Shown here one piece after another: positions 39,559 to 53,559 of a stretch of 64,000 nucleotides of DNA. Position 1 is the stretch's first letter. Each line of letters starts with the position of its first letter. Made by a program: the position numbers and the translations under genes. Source of the stretch: Plasmodium brasilianum (Eukaryota > Apicomplexa > Aconoidasida > Haemosporida > Plasmodiidae); assembly GCF_023973825.1 (NCBI RefSeq), contig NC_090115.1:62001-126000 (forward strand). Direction: 5' to 3'. The notes under the pieces are model-generated. The model was not told the DNA's origin, did not search any database, and saw only the letters and a program-made list of their open reading frames with translations.

Positions 39559-42299
39559 CTAATAAGCAATCTTCGAATTAAATTAGTAGAGCAATTGTAA
39601 TGTAAAAATAGATAAAATGCACTTTTAAGGAACTAATTTGTTTGTTGTTCTTAGTCAGAAATGCATTTATTCATATAGTTTGTTACAAAAAGCTATTTTA
39701 GTAAAATGTCAGAATATCCTCATTGTACTAATAATTTAAGGGTACTATCCACTACATATTTATCAGCATCCATTAAATAATATAAAAATTTTTATAAGGT
39801 CGAAATTGCCTGTATATGCAAAATAACACTTCATAAAATTTTAATATAATATATACGATTTTTAAGTAACTATAAAAAAAAAAATAAATTTCTTTAAGTA
39901 ATAACTATTCTCTAATCATTTATTCTGATTATTACTAAATAGTAGTGCCACTAATATCACATAATACGTAAATTTTTTTTTTCAAAAAATTAATAATATT
40001 CAAACTACAGAATAATGTGTAAAAAATATTATTATATGCTAAAATGGCTTTTTTCAAAACTTTAAATTTCAAATACACAAAATAATTCTATTAGCATATT
40101 ACATAATATAACAAATTATTTTTTAACACATTTTACTTTGTACACAAAATGATTTTCATTAAAACACGCAATTATTTTTTTTGTAATTTTAATTTATAAC
40201 TTATAGCTAAACATTGATTCTATATCTATTCCTTTAGCTCATACACTTACCCCTATTTTGTGGTATAAAATAAAGCGTTGCAATAGTTCTAGAATAATAA
40301 TTTGAAGCGTCATAAAAATTATTTTTTTTCATCGTACCATTAACGTAATGCACATGGTATAAGTAAATATTTACATAAATAAAAGGAAAAAATTATTTAA
40401 AAGTAAGAGTAATACACGAAAATTAAAAGCTATTTTGTCATATAAAAAATATGATTGTTCGATTATTCCATTTAATTATAAATTTGTTATTTGAAAAATT
40501 GTTTACTTATTATCATTGAAAAAGTGTTCCATAAATATCAGTATGTTTAAAAAAAAAAATTAAATTTCTATACTATCGTACAGTATACTCTTTTCCATGT
40601 ATATACACATCCTTTTTAATTATTATTATTAAAATATATACAAAATATATATATATATATATATATGTACAATATGACAATTTATTTCGTAAAAATATTT
40701 TTTAAAAGGATCAAAATTAAAAATCTAAATATGGCAATATATGATATCTATATATATCCATATTCCTTGAAACATAATAGATAGTTGCATAATTAAACTA
40801 AAGAAAATTCACAGGATATTTCTTCTGTATATTACATCTATAAAAAATAAATGCTATATTTTTATTCTATATTTTTTTTTTAATATTTCAGATAAATGTT
40901 TAGTTATGACATAAAATGATTTAATATTATGTAATTTGTTTATATATTTTTATTTTCCCTATACTTACTACTAATCTCAAAATAATTTTACTAATGTATT
41001 AATAAATTTAGTTAAAAAATAACAAAAAAAAAAATAATACACAAATAAATTAAAGTAATAAATTTTATTTTTTACGTTTATTCTTAAAAAAAATATATGC
41101 ACCCTAGAATATAAAAAATAATATACAATAAAAATAGCTTCTTATTAGGTAAATCAATTTACAAACGTGTCCATATACGATCATATGAAACTGATTTTTA
41201 CATTACAACATTATTGTATTACATATTTTTACTTTTTTCTCCCTCTTAAATATTTTATTATGCTTTTGTACAAGTTCTTTTTACACATCTTTTAATCTTC
41301 ATTTCTTTATAATATTTTTTGAATCTTTCCTACAATTCTATTTAATTTAGGGCATTCTTTTTAAGTGGTGCTACTTTATACACATATTCCTTTCATTCCT
41401 TCCTTGTGCAAAATTTCTTAAATGTTTACTATTATATATATATATTTCAACATTTTTTATCCTTTAAAGACTGAAACCTGACTTAATATATATATTTATA
41501 AAACTTATTTCATGAAATTTTATAAGAATTTTCTATTTTTAATTACTTTTTCTTTTACAATCTATTCTATATATTTACAGCTATATGAAACATATATTTT
41601 AATAACTTTTTAATTATTAATTATGATATATATTTATTTTTCTTTTTTATTCCCTCTATATGTTACTTTTCCTGTGTTACTTCATCAATCTCAAATACAA
41701 ATATAACTCAATTTTCACGTTTACTAATAGTTATATCATAACCAATTTTCAGTTAAATATTATTTTAAGTTTAAACTGGTAATCAAAAATTAGAGGATAT
41801 ATGTAATCGCATATATTTCAAATTGATATACTTAGGATCTGAAGTTCATGACCACGATCGCTTTTTACATCTTTCAAGATCTCCACCTCTCTTTTTTCGT
41901 AGTATTATAAGATGTAAGGAGGGTTCAAAATGGATAAACGGATCCATATATATATATATATATATAATATAAAGCATGTATAATATATTTATTTTATGAT
42001 TACAAATTTTTAAATAATGTAGAAAAATGCAATATTTACATATTGAGATAAAATTTGAGATTATACTATAATAATCAAAAAAAAAAAAAGAACTGATATA
42101 TTCACAGAGCTAAGGGAACTTCGCGAACAATGCGGAAAACGTTGGAATTAAATGTACCAATATTTTTTTCAAAAATACTAGTAGTAATAATATTTAATTC
42201 ATGTAAAATTTTAGATAGTTCATATAGTCATTGATGTTGAATTACAATTACATATTCCTTTTTACAGGTTTAGAACTACTAATTTTTTTCTTTAATTTA
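39559..42299. other. mostly gene-free DNA with faint coding traces
   Basis: Two less A+T-rich patches stand out. On the minus strand at 41.82-41.95 kb a frame reads YYEKREVEILKDVKSD then RGHELQILS. At 41.2-41.4 kb a minus-strand frame with several stops reads KNLYKSIIKYLRGRKK. They may belong to further decayed surface-protein genes; no family could be assigned. Confidence 0.35.
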
Positions 42300-43469
42300 T
42301 TTTTGTTTTTTTTCTAACCCATTAGAGGGAAGTACCTTCATATATTCTGCCTCTGTAGTAGACTGTATAACTTCAAATTCTGCTGACAATATCTTCATAT
42401 CTTCTTGCCCTTTATCCCTTTCCTTTTTTCTTCTTTCAATTTTTTACATATTGATTACACCCCGTATTCTGATATAACATCCGAGCCATCCATTGCTTGT
42501 TTGTTGTATTCCATTTTGTCTTACTGTTACGAATTTGGCAAGAAATTTTAATTATCACGAAATAAGCTAACTTCATTAATCATTATAATAAATTACAATG
42601 CAGTTTTCATTTTAAGCATTTTTTATATAAAAATAAATTTTACTGCCTATACAGTGCTTGTAAAATGAGCCAGTGTATTAGAATGTTGAAAATATTCAAA
42701 AATTAAATTAGAATATAGTACAAATAGGTCACTATTTCTCCCTACTTTTCCTATATCCTTTTTTTATATACTAAATAGTGAAAATACAAGGGATTGTATG
42801 AATCCTGATTCTTAGTCTCCTGCGCTAGCTCACCGGTTTTAGGTCAAACTGATTCATTTGATTTTTTTCTGCATGCTTCATATTCACATTTTAATTCTGA
42901 TAGTTCCTTACTGTTATTGGGTTTATAATAACATGAAAAATTATAAGCGTAAAAATTATATTCCTAATAACTCCTACACTTTTGATAGTGATGATTAATG
43001 CACATAATAAATATATGGCATTTCTCCTATTTATGGATATCAGAACAATTTTTATTTTTAATACTTGTATAATTTTCAAAATAGTTACATAAATCCTTCT
43101 CTTCTGTTATATCATCCTAATTAGGAGCACACCTATAATAGTATCTATTTGGATTATCTCATTTAATATGAAATAATATACTATACAATATATCAGTAAC
43201 ATATTTAGCACCATACTTTTTTTAGAGCATCATGGAAATATTCCATATTTGATTATATACATAGAGTGTTAAATGTGAATAACAATTCGTGTTCTCATTC
43301 TAATTTTTATTATTAATTATTTCTTTTAAATTGTTTTCAACCTTTTTACAAAGATCATAAATATAGCTGTATACATACTTGTAAATAACAAATTATAATC
43401 AATAATTTTTATATTCATCTACATTTACTTTCCTATTGAGTTCATATATATTATATAAATATGCACCTT
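42300..43469 (-). pseudogene. PIR relic 3
   Basis: On the minus strand an acceptor TTGTAG precedes EGAYLYNIYELNRKVNVDEY. The same frame then reads, interrupted by at least six stops, YIYDLCKKVENNLKEIINNK, then NCYSHLTLYVYNQIW, then TEEKDLCNYFENYTSIKNKN, and later a Cys-bearing FSCYYKPNN. This is the order seen in PIR proteins: an early Cys with KKV..NL, a CxxL.xW/Y-type motif and a DL..YF.NYTSI motif. Around 42.30-42.53 kb a separate piece reads NGWLGCYIRIRGVINM, a stop, and then a charged tail with SAEFEVIQSTTEAEYM. That resembles the basic last exon after the membrane segment (the SWL/SRLR type). Exon 1 was not identified. This is the best supported of the three PIR relics. Confidence 0.72.
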
Positions 43470-44893
43470 CTACAACATATTTATAATAATTAAACAGAAA
43501 AAATGAAATATATATAAATAGTTTTTTATATTGAATAAAGAATATTTATGTAGCTTCAAGTGAATTAGAATAATTATATATTAACACCTTAATAATACAC
43601 TTTTTTTTTATCAATAAATTAAAATGTATTAATACGTAGTCAACTGTAGTTCGATTTATATTTTAAAATTTTGTAAATTAAGATAAAATATAATTTATGT
43701 AGTCAGAGTTATATATATATAGACATAAAAAGTAAAAATATATTAATCTACCGGTATATAAAATAATATTTTTACCAATTTTAGTACTCAAACAATTACA
43801 CATATATTACAGCACCTCAATGATTATACATTACTATTACGTTATTATAGTTTTATATTAATATTACATAAAACAGGCATTTTTTATTTTGAAAATATTA
43901 TAATAAATATAACGAAGGGAATATTCTCAGTGTAATCAAATAATGTATTACCGAATAACATTTTGAGAAATTTTAATTTATAAATGAATTTTATGATAAT
44001 CATATAGATAATGCAAAGTAAGTCCTTGTACTCTAAGTTTTCGGAATAAAATTTATCAATTTTGTTTGAAATGCTTAACAACCTTACACGGGCTTGTTAA
44101 AAAAATATTGTTTATTCCCACAAACCGTTCTCCCTAAAAGTAGAAAATATATTAATGTATAATATCTTGGTATTTATTTTTAAATAGATATCATTTTATT
44201 TATTCTATTCATCTACATTTGGTACATACAATAGCATAAAAATTTATTTTACAATTTTTATATAAATCATTATTTAAAATATGTAATTTATATAATCAAA
44301 AAAAAAAAAAAAAAATGAAATAAATTATAAAACATTGTATACGACGAATAAATATCATTTTGTAACATAAACAGTATTTTTTATGACAAAGTGTTATTAA
44401 TTATAATTGTCCTATTTAAAAGGTATTCTATAATTTATGATCTCTAAATGTTCAGCATGCCTATTCGTATTAGCTTAGAGGTACCATAAAAATATATTTT
44501 GTTATGATTATGGTAGTCTCTAATTAATATATACATATTTTGCACTTAATATTATTAAATAAATAGATATATATTTATTTATATGACTGAAAAGCATGCT
44601 ATGAAATTTTTCCGTAAAAATAATGTTAACAAAATGGTTGAGCCCAATTATTTTGAAAAGTTGCAAAAAAAAGGAAATCAAATTTTATTTTAATTTTTTA
44701 ACGCGACAATTATATATTTCCGATTATAAATAATAGAAAAATAGAGTAATCTATATAAGTAAATTATTATATGAAAATACATTTAAAAACGATTTTTCGT
44801 TTTTCCTATATTCACTAATAATTACTAAATCCTAAATTATTAACGAGTATTTATGTTATATATTTTTACACGTATCATTTATTTCTATTGTAG

Positions 44894-45050
44894 CTACCGC
44901 GATACTAATCGAAATAAATTGTTTAAGAAAAAAATAAGAAAAGTTAGAAGAAGTAATTCTTATTTTACTTATACAAGATTGCATTTGAAACTATTAAAAA
45001 ATTTTCCGTGCTATATGTTCTATGTATATAAAATAATTGCTCTACCATAG
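44894..45050 (+). pseudogene. possible orphan last exon of a PIR- or STP1-like gene
   Basis: A good acceptor (TTCTATTGTAG) precedes about 51 codons that are strongly basic (NRNKLFKKKIRKVRRSN) and end at a TAG at 45048-45050. The composition resembles the cytoplasmic last exons of PIR and STP1 genes. No membrane exon or N-terminal domain is readable upstream within a kilobase, so if real it is a detached remnant. It could also be a chance open stretch. Confidence 0.25.
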
Positions 45051-45783
45051 CTTAATCATACTGACGTCTTTAGGCAAAATTAAATATATATTTTAATGGA
45101 AGGTTACAATTACTGGTATGTTTGTGAACATATGCAATGGATGTATTGTTCTACTTATTTTTATAGTTCTATATGGGAGAATGCTAAATTAATATACATG
45201 TATGGTTTTATAAATTATTAATAGGAAACAATTTTCTAAGTTAAGACAAATATATTAGCAACATATATATTTGTAAAATGGTATTATTATACACATTTTG
45301 AACTGCCAAAATATAAGAAGCTTAATAATATTTTTTTTTTCCTCTTTTAATCTTTCGTTTTTGCATTTTATTTTATATATATGTTTTTTTTATGTACCAA
45401 TATGAGTTAAAATTCCTTTTTCTGAATATTCGAAGTTTAGACGATAAAACTGTTTTTATTGTAATTTCTAATGGAAATGCACCTAAAATTATACTTACGC
45501 TTATATCAAGGAATAAAATATTACATATTTTTTCGGGTACATTAGATTAAATTTTGAATTATAATATTTACTTTTTCCTTTTCGTTTTTTTGGATACAAA
45601 TAATTGTATTAATATCTTTAATGATGAACTTTTTTTAGTTTATTCTTATACACTTACTATGTACTACTCTAATACATAATATATATTACCAATAAAAAAA
45701 TCTAGAAACACGTTTAATATGCCTTCTGCGCTAAGTACATAATATTTGCATTATATATATAAAAACTGTGTTCAACAGATGCA

Positions 45784-46080
45784 ATGTTATTTAATCCAAA
45801 AGATTTGGTTAAATATGAATATATACTTTTTATTGAAAAACCAAGTAGTTTGAGCACTGACTATTATAGAATATTTAATCATAATTTGGTCAGTATATCT
45901 TTTTGTAAAAAAAAAAAAAACAGTTGGTTTTTATTTCAGGAGTTACATCAATTTTATTTACTAACGATGCATTGTCCTAATATAAGGAATAAATTACTAG
46001 TTCCAAATAAATTCAATAAATTGAAATTTATTTTTACTTTAAATATAACTATAATATATCTCAAATGTGTTATGCTTTAA
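45784..46080 (+). other. possible small coding remnant, unknown
   Basis: The frame is open for 98 codons. Inside it are a plausible donor (TTG|GTCAGT near 45890) and a plausible acceptor (TTATTTCAG near 45940) flanking a poly-A stretch, which would give two short exons. The translated pieces (NPKDLVKYEYILFIEK, DYYRIFNHNL, then ELHQFYLLTMHCPNIRNKL) look more like protein than the usual A+T noise. No family was recognised and no signal or membrane segment is clear. It may be a fragment of a lost gene. Confidence 0.25.
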
Positions 46081-46488
46081 GAACACAAAATAAGAAGTCA
46101 GGGTACAATTCCATGAGTATAATTAAATAAAATTAAAATGCTCTGCCAATATACTCTTTTGTATTGTGGCATTTTAGAATCTTAAACTATTATTAGATAA
46201 GAAAGTTTTAGTTATTTTTTCCATATATAAAACAAATATTATTGCAGGTTCAAATTAAATTCATTAAAAAAAAAATTAAATAAATACAAAAAAAGTATTT
46301 GACAAAACGTTAGAAAAAATAAATCATTATAAAAGGACAAAAAAAAATATATATATAAAAAGTTAAAAATAAAAGTGTCTATATTTTATTTATGCCCCTC
46401 TTTTTATTGCTTGATCATTATCATTTCTACTTAATAGAAATGTTTATTTAATCCAATTTTGTGCGCTTCTTAATATCTTTGACATATA

Positions 46489-48325
46489 TCAGTTGATATT
46501 CCGTAAATCATTTGATGAATAAAGCTCATCTTCTATATTTACTACGTTAAATCTTCTCCTGTCAGAATGTCTATAAGTACGTTTCAAGAAGCGCCTTGGT
46601 CGTTTGCGTGTATATAAATCAGTAAAATCATACCTATATCTTTGTTTCCTTTTTCTATCCCTACGTAAACGTGATCCGAAGGGAGTAAACTAATATATAA
46701 ATGAAAGTAAAAAACATGTATAATTTGTTTATTTCACAATTACAACATTTTAAGAAAAATATGTTATAAATGGTAACTAATAATGTATACATACAGCAAA
46801 AAAATAATTTTGTATTTACTTTAAAAAAAAGGTAAAATATAAAAATAATTGCCATTACTAGAGTAACTCCAGTAGAAATACGGATAAAAATGTTGCTTAA
46901 TATATTTGATTCATTAGCTGATCTCCTTTTCCTCATTCTTTCACGTACTGGTTCTAAATCTTCTTCTTTCCATGATCTTCCAGCCTGCACTTTGTATCCT
47001 TTAGTACCTTCCATTTGTGTAGCAAATTGTCCTTCAACCAATTCATCCATATACCCGCAAAGTCGCATGCTATCTTTATTTTTACTTCTACTTCGACAAT
47101 CTAGATCTCCTCCTGATTTAAAGCTCCATTTATATGGGTAATGTGTGAGTTTAGTAATTGGTATTTCTTTTTTTACATCGGTAGCACTAGGACCCCCTTC
47201 GTTTCCTTTTCCATCACCTTGAACATCTTTTCCTGAATCTGCCCCCGATATTGAATTTGCATTATCTGCAGCGGGCCTACTAACAGTCGCTTTCGTTCCA
47301 TCACTTCTAGCTGTAGGCTCATCATGGGGTGAAGAAACAAAGTTTGAGTATAAAATACAAACTGGTCTTGTAGTACCTTCTTCTAATGTACCTTTTGTCT
47401 GACTATAACATCCACCATAATTAATTGCGCTCATAAATTCATTATCGAACTCCTCAGAATATGATTTTTTATCATTGAATTCAGCTGTAATAGTTTTTAG
47501 TCCTTCACAATTTCCTTTTTCTTCAGATCCTAAAGCGGACAATAATTTACTCGGATCAAAATCATCTTCACAACTCAAAAAATAATTAGAACAATCCCAA
47601 ATCCCTGGGGTACAACAATTTTCCTTCACATTGTTATATATTACACTGATAGAATTAAGGTATTTTTTATATTCATCATTCTTACATTTGTTACAAGTGT
47701 CACTAGTTTTAATAGTGTTATAGTTTTTAAAATAATCATACAACGACTTCTCTTCTATGTTATACTTCAATCCCTCAAGGGTTTTATAATCAAATCTATA
47801 AGAACAATAATTCTTGCTGTGGAAATTGAAAAGATTAAGTTGTAAATTATAAAATTTTTTAATAACATCTTCGATATCACCATCTGATGTACCTTCATTA
47901 AATAATTTCTTTACTTCTTCATATACCCAGAATTTATATTGTGAACAATATTCTTTAAACTCTTTTTGTGTACTCTTATTAAATACAAAACCTAAAAGTT
48001 TTGATACTTTTTTACAAAGTTTAACAGATTCATCTTTGTAACCTTGTTTTACATTTTCAAATTCACTACAATATTTGCCATCATTTGCATTTTTAACTTC
48101 ATCATTCAATTCTTTATATATACTGTATGGATATGAATCTATTAAAATTTTATCCTGAAATTGAATTGATACAATGAATTTTGTAAATACTTAAATACTT
48201 CTTATAAAGAATAAAATATATCATATTGTTCTATGTAAGAAATAGTATTATAATAAATGAATAAATATATATTATTATTTCTATAAAAAATAAAAGTATC
48301 GATAAACTTCTTTTACCATTTCCAT
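46489..48325 (-). CDS. PIR family protein, three exons, intact
   Basis: Exons on the minus strand: 48317-48325 (MEM), 46820-48154 and 46489-46689, all GT-AG and in phase, giving 514 aa. Exon 2 starts DKILIDSYPYSIYKELNDEV and holds the PIR extracellular domain with scattered Cys: KYCSEF, KLCKKV, NYCSYRF, the LYDYFKNYNTIK block, CNKC, then CCTPGIWDCSNYF. A Gly/Ser/Asp-rich linker of about 60 residues follows, unlike the A+T-rich surroundings. Exon 2 ends with a membrane segment (about residues 426-447, GVTLVMAIIFIFYLFF). Exon 3 starts FTPFGSRLRRDRKRK and forms a very basic 66-residue tail, the usual PIR last exon. At 514 aa it is longer than many PIRs (roughly 250-350), mainly because of the linker. 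PIR proteins are variant antigens of infected red cells, with export or surface display inferred for the family. The three-residue exon 1 is inferred from phase and splice sites and is the least sure part. Confidence 0.88.
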
Positions 48326-51300
48326 AGCTTTTCATCATTACCATGTATTAATTAGATGATACAATTAAAACTTTATATATATAAATATTTATACATAAAT
48401 AATGTAATATTTACAATTTGTTCATTTAGAGATTATTCTTTTTTTTATTAGTAATTACTTCTATTTACATATTTCGTAAAGAAATATAACACTAATTTAT
48501 TTCATAAAATAAATTAAAACTGTATTGTTTTTGTCATATTAATATTATTAAATAGAACCAAAATAACTTTAACGTTGATGCGATATAATAGTAAATAATA
48601 AAAAAAAAGGACTGTATTAATAGCAAAACATTACTCTATATACAAATATGCATATACATACATATGTACGTATGTAATTATTATCCCATTTTCTTTAATC
48701 TAAAATATAATTTTTAATATAAAAAATTAAAAATTGTGATGCGCTGTCATATTCTTTTTTTTAAGCACCTTTATACATTTAAATATTTGTTTGTATCTTA
48801 ATATAGTATCTCTGTAAAATTAGAAAATTTACTTTTTTAGAAATAATTATTCCATAAATAAGTATAATATCACTCCATAAAAACATTATCTTTTACCCTA
48901 TTATATGCAATACGCTATAATATTATAGGCGCATTACCATAATTTACTGAGTGAATATTACAAAAATTATAAATATGTAAATATAAAGAAGAATATTTGA
49001 AGAAAAGAATAAATATAACACAAACATATATTGTTTTCAATATTATAAAGAATATTACTTGGAATATACTTATTTTATTTATAATTTCATTAATTTTTAG
49101 GTACCCTATATATATATATAACTATAGTACAAATAATTCACCTCTATTAATGACCACAATGAATTGTAAATCGATATTGTTTTTTTTGTTTCATTATTAC
49201 AGTTCACATAGTGTATATTATATTTTTCATCAATGCGTGTATGCATAAAATAAACTAATCAGATCAATAATTTTTAATAAAAACTTTAAAATGTTCATTC
49301 CCTTAAAAAGAAGAATAAAAGCATTTTTATTTTTCCCGCCTAATAAAAATATTATTTTGAGGATAACTAAAAGGCAATTAGCATAATTCAAATATAGTTA
49401 AATATTAAATTTGGGAAATATATTTACAATATTTATTTAATTTTTCATAGAAACTAAAATAATATTTAAAAGGAAAATTATTATGAGGCACAATTTGTAT
49501 GGATTCTTTAATCCTTTCTATACTTTTTCATTTTTTTAATGATAAATGAACTAAAATATTATTTATTATATCATTAAAGAAAATATCAAAGAATATTTTC
49601 TTATGTTTTTAGGTATATAATATATATATATAAGATTCGGCAATTTAAACATACAAACATAAAAAATGTTATAATTTTGGCATAAGCCGATTATTAGAAT
49701 GTTTTAATAAAGTTACAACACATGAAAATTAAGAAAACAATATTAGAAGGTATATTGTATATATTAATATATATGGAAAGATTTATTTTCAGTCAATTTT
49801 TATGCATAACAGAAAATAAATATTTTTTATGATACATATTACATTTACATTTTATTTAATTTTATTTTATTTTATTATTTGTTTTTTTGTTTGCTTAACT
49901 TGTTGGTTCGCATACTATTCCTTTGTTTTGCTACATAAATAAAATATTTTATTATGTTAATATTAATATAACTTGTTTACATGCAAAATAAAAATGCGAA
50001 TAAAAGTATGTTTTCTTAATGAAGTTTCATTAGAAAAAAAAAATAAAACTTATAATAATACTTCCTTATACATTGAATAAAAAAAAATAATAGTATTGCA
50101 TATATTTTCAAAAGGTATCATATGCTAATTTTTATTTTATTTTGTTCTTATAATTTACTTATTCTGTTATATACTTTCTTTCGTTAGAGGTATTAACAGC
50201 TATAAGATTACCTTATTGTCATTCATGAGATTACACAGAATTACCTAATGATACAATAATGGACATTGAATAATGTAAATAAAATGCTTTAATTATTTTT
50301 TTTGAAATATATCTTCCTTAAATCCTTTTTTAAAAATTTTTTCTTATTATGTTAGATTATTTATTTTTTATTTCGGGAATCTCCATATGTTAAATTCCAT
50401 AAATTATACGCTTAATAATTTCCAGTCATAGTCATCATACAATTACCATTAGATATATAAATTATTTTTATAATCCTGGCTTATTTTTGTTTATTACTTT
50501 AAATATGTTATGCTTCAATATATTAAGTATATCAAATGAACCAATTAATCCATTAATTTTTTAATATTTAACTTAAAAATTTTCCTCTGACTTATTCCTA
50601 TTCTTGCTTTACATTTTAGTTTGAAGTTAACTTGAAATGACGATACTAAAAATATTTTCTTTATTTTTGAAAGTATGTAGTGATATACAGAATTTATTTT
50701 TAGAAAAATGTGCATATAATTATTAAGTACTATACATTTTTTATGTTCTAAAGAATATAATATTATATGAAAAAAGTAATACGTTCGAAAAATATCCAAA
50801 TTTAATATTTTATCCAAAAAATCCTTATCTGCTGATCATATATAATATAGTATTACTTATTATCTATTTGTTTAAAAATAAAATATTTAAAAAGAAAGAG
50901 TATCCATTTTTGTTAGCTACTATGTAAGTTCAGTTTATATGTAAATATGGATATACTTTTGAGATGACCACATTATAATATTACTCAGCAGTTAAAGTAA
51001 CAGATATATTTAGAGAACTATTAGATATATCATTATTAATATTGTTTTATATACATTTTTTTCGATCATTAATTTGAAAAAATATAAAAAAAAAAAAGTA
51101 ATTTATGCATTATTTAAATGAGAAAATATGTTTCATGTAACATTTTTTTTAACTGAATAATTGTGTTAAATGGGTATATTTTCCATATAATTCATTCATT
51201 TAAATTTACTGTTTCAAATTATATTATGTGGTATTATAAACTATAGTGTATACAATAATGTGTAAAGAAGTCTTAAATACTTCATTTATTTGTTAAATAT

Positions 51301-53559
51301 TTACTAAGTCAATAAATAGATATATAAAATTATATGCCTATTCATTTGGCCAAATTAATGGATAAAAGAATAAAACACCAGTGTACCTCAATTATATAAC
51401 ACCTATTAATAAATACTTTATATTCATATATATCTTTTAGTAAAGATATATTAAAAAAATATATTATTTTACCTCACCTTTTCACGTATTTCGAAATTTT
51501 TAGTACTTCGTTAGAGGTTTAAGAAATATTTTTTCAAAGTTTAATCGGAGTAATAATCTTTTCTAAATATATAATAGATATGCTGATAAAAATATGCGTA
51601 CCATTACATTATATTTAATCATAAAACATATAAATTATCATGAGGGTGTTAAATTTATTAACTTCTTAAATTTTAGAATATCACTAATAAAATATACAAC
51701 GTATTTTCCTTATTAATACCATACAGGGAATACGAAACACGTAATAGACATCCATACATTTCTTGTAAAATATTTTTCCACAAAAAAATATTAATTTAAA
51801 ATGCATATATATATATATATATATGTGCTATTATCCTAAATTTAAAATTCTATAAAATATTGGACAAGCAAAATGAAAACAGTCCAGGGGATGTATTACA
51901 TTATGCTTATTAATTAACTAATTTTTTGAGTATGCACCATTATAATGAAAAATTCTGTATATAAGGATAAATAGGGAAATAAGAACACTTTAAGAATAAT
52001 TAACTATTAGTCCTTTAATCATTCCCATAATTATAATTCTCTAATATGTTTATTTAGACGATGCTAAAATATATATATTACAGTCAATAGAAAAAGGTAA
52101 AGAAATAACACAATCCAAAAATGAATTTAAAAGAAAATAAGGATACTCCTTAAACAGTAAAACAAATAACACATATTATTAAAAAAATAAGGCTTTTACT
52201 ATTGTTAATTCGATAACTATGGCAAACGCCGTTAAATATTCAACATATTTAATGTTACTGTTGGTGAAGCATCAAAAGAATAGCACAGTTCTTAGCAGTA
52301 TATAAAAAATAATCTCTCCATCATTTAAGCAAAAATTAATTAATAATATTTAAATAAATAAAAAATATATTTAAATTATTCCGTTTGTATATACCTATTA
52401 TATAGCTTTCATATTGAATGCTTTAATATACATACATACATACATATATATATATAAGTTGTTCCTTAACTATTCTATTATCTAAGCAGTGAATAACTTA
52501 AATAAATGTAGAACAATTATACAACTGATACAACACTATATGAACATTAACACCTAATGTGTTACTTATACATATTTAACAGAACATTTTATACCAGTCA
52601 ATAAATATAAAATAATTCCTTGAAAAGTACTGGAATTTCCCTAGTGATGCAAAGCTCTATAAATATATGTTCTATTTACGCCTTCTCTAATTAATATTAA
52701 ATATAAGAAACATTACCATGTTGAAAGGTTAAAGCAATAATCGTAAAAAAGTATTGAAATACATTGACAAAATGAATTTATTACTATAGTTAAAATGGAT
52801 AAAACTGAGAGGAATTACTCATATACAGATTGCAAGCGATCACCTTATATAAATTTTATATACTCCAATTTTATTATTTAATATAAAAAAAGAGTAGGCT
52901 TCAAATAGCCATTTTAGTACTAAGTTTTATATTCCAAGTAAATATTTAACATATTCATACTACTAATAAGAACAATTTAACAAATATTAGGAACATCTAA
53001 TTATTATAAATTGATATTCCTAAGCTGCAATTTGTGAAATAGGGTATCATACAATAGTTATGTTCATATAAAATAGCAAAATAAAGAAAATGCATAAATA
53101 AAGCAAAATAGTTATTTCGTATGTTTAAAAAAAAAAAAAAAAAAAAAAATATTATCATCAAAGGAAAACATTTCTATCCGTTCCTCCCCATTTAGTTTTA
53201 TAATTTTTGGAATATTCTGTTTTACTTTCCATTTCCATTTATTATTCCATTAATATATGCTTATCACTCTTATTCAAAATACTATATGTAATTCTTGCAT
53301 TCACATATAAAAATTTAAAATATATAATACCGTAAAAAAAGTAAAATATTATTATCTTCTTACGTATATCATAACCATGAAATATATGTTGACCTGAATT
53401 GCAGTAAAAATGAGGCACGCTAAAAAAAATATAAATATAATCTATTTTTAATGCTATATATAAAAGCGTATAAATTAAGAGTAAATCAAGCTAACAATTT
53501 ATAAGTGTAATATATTAACTAAATGTAATTATAACAAATTAAATATTCTGCTTAAAAAA

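Noticed and set aside
46890..47141. Plus-strand open frame of 83 codons
   Set aside because: Antisense shadow of the PIR exon 2.
50545..50817. Minus-strand frame of 90 codons
   Set aside because: No splice partner, no signal or membrane pattern, and composition like the flanks.
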